From a virus: 24,799 bases of DNA. The notes beneath the pieces are model-generated. The model worked only from the letters and a program-made list of their open reading frames with translations, was not told the DNA's origin and searched no databases. The first letter of the stretch is position 1, and the number at the start of each line of letters is the position of its first letter. Shown piece after piece: positions 23,317 to 24,799 of this stretch. The DNA is taken from positions 1-24,799 of the IMG/VR virus record IMGVR_UViG_3300030451_000474, one strand, 5' to 3'. The translations under genes were made by a program, and so were the position numbers.

Positions 23317-23900
23317 CAGCGAACCCGATTAAATGGGTCAAGATCGATAACCCATCCTGTCAGAATATACTTGGTGCCGGACATGGGTGGATTACCCCTG
23401 TGAGTGTGCAAGAAACTACACGGGAACAGAGAGAACCTAGCCTCTACAGGCTTAACTCTCATATTCTGATACAGGAATTCAGTTTCCCCGCCCTCGAAAT
23501 CATCGTTCAGATACAGCGTGTATGCCAGTATTCGATCAGAGGTGACGCCGTCAAAGTTTTCGTAGTGCCAACCATGAAAGCCCCCTGCTGGGTGTGTTCT
23601 TTGTGCCTTGCAGTCTAGTATTGACAACTGTCTGTGGCGTAGAACAGGGAACCGTGTCTGATATTCCGGCAGCGCCCTAGCGTAAAACTGTTTCAGCATA
23701 CTATGAGCCATGTTGGTGCCTTCTGCGCCCACGATGCAAAGGTGAATGCACTCGTCTTCTCTTCCCGAATCGATGTTCACTTCATTACAAAAACCCGCAT
23801 TGATTAGACTGTCGATCTGTTTTACTGCGGCTCTGCAATCTTCCACCGGCACAAAGTCATCTATCGTCAGAATCTCGTTGTAATCGTTCACAAGTGTCAT
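23316..23900 (-). CDS. 2OG-Fe(II) oxygenase, P4H-like, first gene of the leftward operon
   Basis: This 194-residue protein has motifs His112-x-Glu114 (GWHYENFDG), a GGETEF turn (137-142), His167 (LHTHRGNPP) and Lys177 (GTKYILTGW), spaced as in prolyl 4-hydroxylase-like enzymes. The second iron ligand is Glu where most of the family has Asp; Glu is tolerated in some members but is worth noting. Substrate unknown. I chose ATG 23900 because AAGGAG lies seven bases upstream; the frame is open further but runs into the promoter. As the first gene after a strong promoter it should be expressed early. It is a different subtype from the oxygenase at 13013-13588. Confidence 0.87.
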   Translation of the reverse strand: MTLVNDYNEILTIDDFVPVEDCRAAVKQIDSLINAGFCNEVNIDSGREDECIHLCIVGAEGTNMAHSMLKQFYARALPEYQTRFPVLRHRQLSILDCKAQRTHPAGGFHGWHYENFDGVTSDRILAYTLYLNDDFEGGETEFLYQNMRVKPVEARFSLFPCSFLHTHRGNPPMSGTKYILTGWVIDLDPFNRVR

Positions 23901-23935
23901 GCCACTACTCCTTATCAAACTGGCAACTTGCCGCG

Positions 23936-23964
23936 ACAGTAATCGGCCCATGAAACTCTGTCAA
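23936..23964 (-). promoter_or_regulatory. Sigma70-like promoter for the leftward replication operon
   Basis: Read on the - strand, a perfect -35 box TTGACA (23964-23959), a 17-base spacer and a -10 box TACTGT (23941-23936) precede the AAGGAG and ATG of the first leftward gene. The predicted transcript starts near 23929, giving a leader of about 29 bases. This suggests that the operon is read by host RNA polymerase. Confidence 0.7.
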
Positions 23965-23993
23965 TGACATTTTTTGACTTGACCCCGCTTGAC
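23960..23993. promoter_or_regulatory. Cluster of four TTGAC half-sites between divergent promoters (candidate operator)
   Basis: TTGAC occurs at 23974-23978, 23979-23983 and 23989-23993 on the + strand and in inverse orientation at 23960-23964. The direct copies start 5 and 10 bases apart, about half and one helical turn. Two of the copies are also the -35 boxes of the two promoters. Ribbon-helix-helix repressors bind short repeated half-sites like these, and one is encoded 170 bases away. The regulatory link is inference. Confidence 0.4.
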
Positions 23994-24002
23994 AAATACG
24001 CT
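23974..24002 (+). promoter_or_regulatory. Sigma70-like promoter for the rightward regulator operon
   Basis: The -35 box TTGACT (23974-23979), a 17-base spacer and the -10 box TACGCT (23997-24002) lie about 40 bases before the start of the 47-residue gene. The promoter is back to back with the leftward one, with only nine bases between the two -35 boxes. Confidence 0.6.
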
Positions 24003-24040
24003 ACCCCATTAAGAGAGTAACCCATAGGGATGACCCTGTT

Positions 24041-24184
24041 ATGAAAAAGATTAGTAAAATCAATCCTATAGCTAGTCAATTAAGAAGATTAGGTAAACAG
24101 GTAGTTCCCGACAAACGTCGTGACAAAGAAGATAAGCGGCTGAAGAAGGAAGCTAAAGATGCCAAGACCCAACAAGATACTTGA
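24041..24184 (+). CDS. Small basic protein (47 aa), first gene of the rightward regulator operon
   Basis: ATG 24041 begins a 47-residue, strongly basic product (MKKISKINPIASQLRRLGKQ) followed by VVPDKRRDKEDKRLKKEAKD. The 'N-P-x-A-x-x-L-R ... Q-V-V-x-x-K' pattern is one I recall from very small, often unannotated proteins of T7-like and marine podoviruses, function unknown. The charge suggests nucleic acid binding. A GGGA near 24028 is a weak ribosome site. Its 3' end overlaps the next gene by 26 bases and carries that gene's AAGGAAG ribosome site. Confidence 0.7.
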   Translation: MKKISKINPIASQLRRLGKQVVPDKRRDKEDKRLKKEAKDAKTQQDT

Positions 24185-24359
24185 ACCTACCAAAACTTAC
24201 AATCTTCTCATGACCAAGACGCAGTATGACAAACTGTCTACACATGCTGAAGCCATGCAGAAGGTAAGCAGGGAACAGGTTGCTGTTGCCGATCTTATAC
24301 GCGAAGCCATTGATGTATACATCGAAGTCCTTGACGAGGAAGAGAATGAGAAAGACTAG
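24159..24359 (+). CDS. Ribbon-helix-helix (CopG/Arc-like) DNA-binding protein
   Basis: This 66-residue protein matches the ribbon-helix-helix layout: an N-terminal strand with alternating residues (KTYNLLMT, 12-19), helix A (KTQYDKLSTHAEAMQKV, 20-36) and helix B (VADLIREAIDVYIEVL, 43-58), then an acidic tail. Such proteins dimerise through the strand and insert it in the DNA major groove, usually as repressors. It sits downstream of divergent promoters with repeated TTGAC half-sites, so control of its own operon and of the leftward replication operon is a reasonable inference. The start has AAGGAAG six bases upstream. Confidence 0.8.
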   Translation: MPRPNKILEPTKTYNLLMTKTQYDKLSTHAEAMQKVSREQVAVADLIREAIDVYIEVLDEEENEKD

Positions 24360-24627
24360 AGATATCCGACTGCCGAAGGATTGGAAAGGCAATCATTTAG
24401 TCCCCCATGTCGTATCCCAAAACGGGAGACATGAAGTGCTGGCTCCTGTTTCATCTGTACGCATTGGAGAAACCGACGCAGACCTAGTGCAGCAAAGGCA
24501 GTGCGTAGACTATCCCCGCTGGGTTGCGGTGTTTGTGGGGCGTACCGAAAAAGAATGCAAATGGTGGCTTGACAAATACATGGCACCAGTGTTAAGACTC
24601 TGTGTGCCTTACAAAGCAAAGAACTGA
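24346..24627 (+). CDS. Hypothetical protein (93 aa)
   Basis: I placed the start at ATG 24346 (MRKTRDIRLPKDW), which overlaps the regulator gene by 14 bases and has GAGGAAG just upstream. The protein carries VVSQNGRHEVLAPVSSVRIG, then a Trp-containing part (YPRWVAVFVGRTEKECKWWLDKYM). That looks like a small alpha-beta domain, but I recognise no family. It is the last gene before a strong terminator. An early host-takeover protein is a guess from position only. Confidence 0.7.
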   Translation: MRKTRDIRLPKDWKGNHLVPHVVSQNGRHEVLAPVSSVRIGETDADLVQQRQCVDYPRWVAVFVGRTEKECKWWLDKYMAPVLRLCVPYKAKN

Positions 24628-24648
24628 CCCCTTTCTATAGGTTCTTTG
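24617..24648. repeat. Inverted repeat CAAAGAAC / GTTCTTTG over a stop codon
   Basis: Eight bases at 24617-24624 pair perfectly with 24641-24648 around a 16-base loop that begins with the stop codon of the 93-residue gene. The outer bases add a few weak pairs, and TTTG follows. It could protect the 3' end or act as a weak first terminator ahead of the stronger one. Confidence 0.45.
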
Positions 24649-24676
24649 TTTGTCACGGTAATCTCCTCAATGTGAA

Positions 24677-24711
24677 GGGGGGCTGGTCTTCTGACTGGCC
24701 CCTCTTTTTTT
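24677..24711 (+). terminator. Rho-independent terminator of the regulator operon
   Basis: Twelve pairs, three of them G-T wobbles, form between 24677-24688 and 24693-24704 around the tetraloop TTCT; the base of the stem is GC-rich. Seven T residues (24705-24711) follow directly. It lies 50 bases after the stop of the 93-residue gene. Confidence 0.85.
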
Positions 24712-24714
24712 GTG

Positions 24715-24743
24715 TTGACTGTCTGTATAGATACCTGTATGGC
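24715..24743 (+). promoter_or_regulatory. Sigma70-like promoter after the terminator
   Basis: TTGACT (24715-24720), a 17-base spacer and TATGGC (24738-24743) begin four bases after the T run of the terminator and about 60 bases before the next start codon. The -35 box is identical to that of the promoter at 23974. This marks a new rightward transcription unit. Confidence 0.55.
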
Positions 24744-24780
24744 TAAGTAATGACAACGCCAGCACACAGGAGATTGGCAC

Positions 24781-24799
24781 ATGGAAATCACCGTAAACG
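24781..24799 (+). CDS. First codons of the next rightward gene (truncated by the window)
   Basis: ATG 24781 has AGGAG (24768-24772) eight bases upstream and a promoter before that. Only MEITVN is visible, so no function can be assigned. Confidence 0.6.

Noticed and set aside
24030-24044. Four-codon leader frame (Met-Thr-Leu-Leu-stop) overlapping the start of the 47-residue gene as ATGA
   Set aside because: It is too short to distinguish from chance, and its own ribosome site is poor. It would only matter if conserved in relatives.

Overview
The window looks like part of the genome of a lytic, podovirus-like tailed phage of marine bacteria. The best fit I can recall is the HMO-2011-type group (SAR116 and Roseobacter-lineage phages). 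The main reason is the family A DNA polymerase, which carries a pair of DnaJ-type CxxCxGxG zinc motifs, a trait I remember being described for HMO-2011. Other marine-phage traits agree: a class II (B12-dependent) ribonucleotide reductase, a MazG-like hydrolase, a T7-type endonuclease I, a Cas4/RecB-like nuclease and two 2OG-Fe(II) oxygenases. The group assignment rests on memory of gene content, not on a database search. No phage RNA polymerase, integrase or terminase is visible here.

Left half, + strand (1-12033): virion genes read rightward and packed with overlaps or a few bases between them. They are the C-terminus of a polyglycine-rich tail fibre or adhesin, a small tail-associated protein, a 64-residue one-helix membrane protein, a 474-residue Gln/Asn/Ala-rich helical protein, a small basic protein, a 203-residue marine-phage structural protein, and two very large proteins (989 and 1786 residues) that are probably internal or DNA-ejection proteins. 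The run ends with a 55-residue protein holding one perfect EF-hand loop.

Right half, - strand (23900 down to 12014): one long leftward early/middle operon with most junctions overlapping (ATGA, GTGA, TGATG). In transcription order it encodes a 2OG-Fe(II) oxygenase, primase, DnaB-type helicase, a 35-residue membrane microprotein, a stand-alone 3'-5' exonuclease, the zinc-containing polymerase, a probable ssDNA-binding protein, the Cas4/RecB-like nuclease, an unknown protein, endonuclease I, an unknown acidic protein, MazG, a DUF3310 protein, NrdJ, a second 2OG-Fe(II) oxygenase, a 49-residue protein, a second PD-(D/E)XK nuclease and two small unknown proteins. Together they degrade or resolve DNA, make deoxynucleotides and copy the genome.

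The two modules converge at 12014-12033, where the stop ends overlap. Two rho-independent terminators for the rightward (virion) transcript lie beyond that point, each buried antisense inside a leftward gene (12080-12135 and 12966-13001).

Far right (23929-24799): back-to-back sigma70-like promoters drive the leftward operon and a short rightward operon of a 47-residue basic protein, a ribbon-helix-helix regulator and a 93-residue unknown. That operon ends in a strong terminator, then a further promoter and the first codons of another gene. The promoter gap holds four copies of the pentamer TTGAC, a candidate operator for the ribbon-helix-helix protein. There is no gene-free stretch longer than 300 bases.
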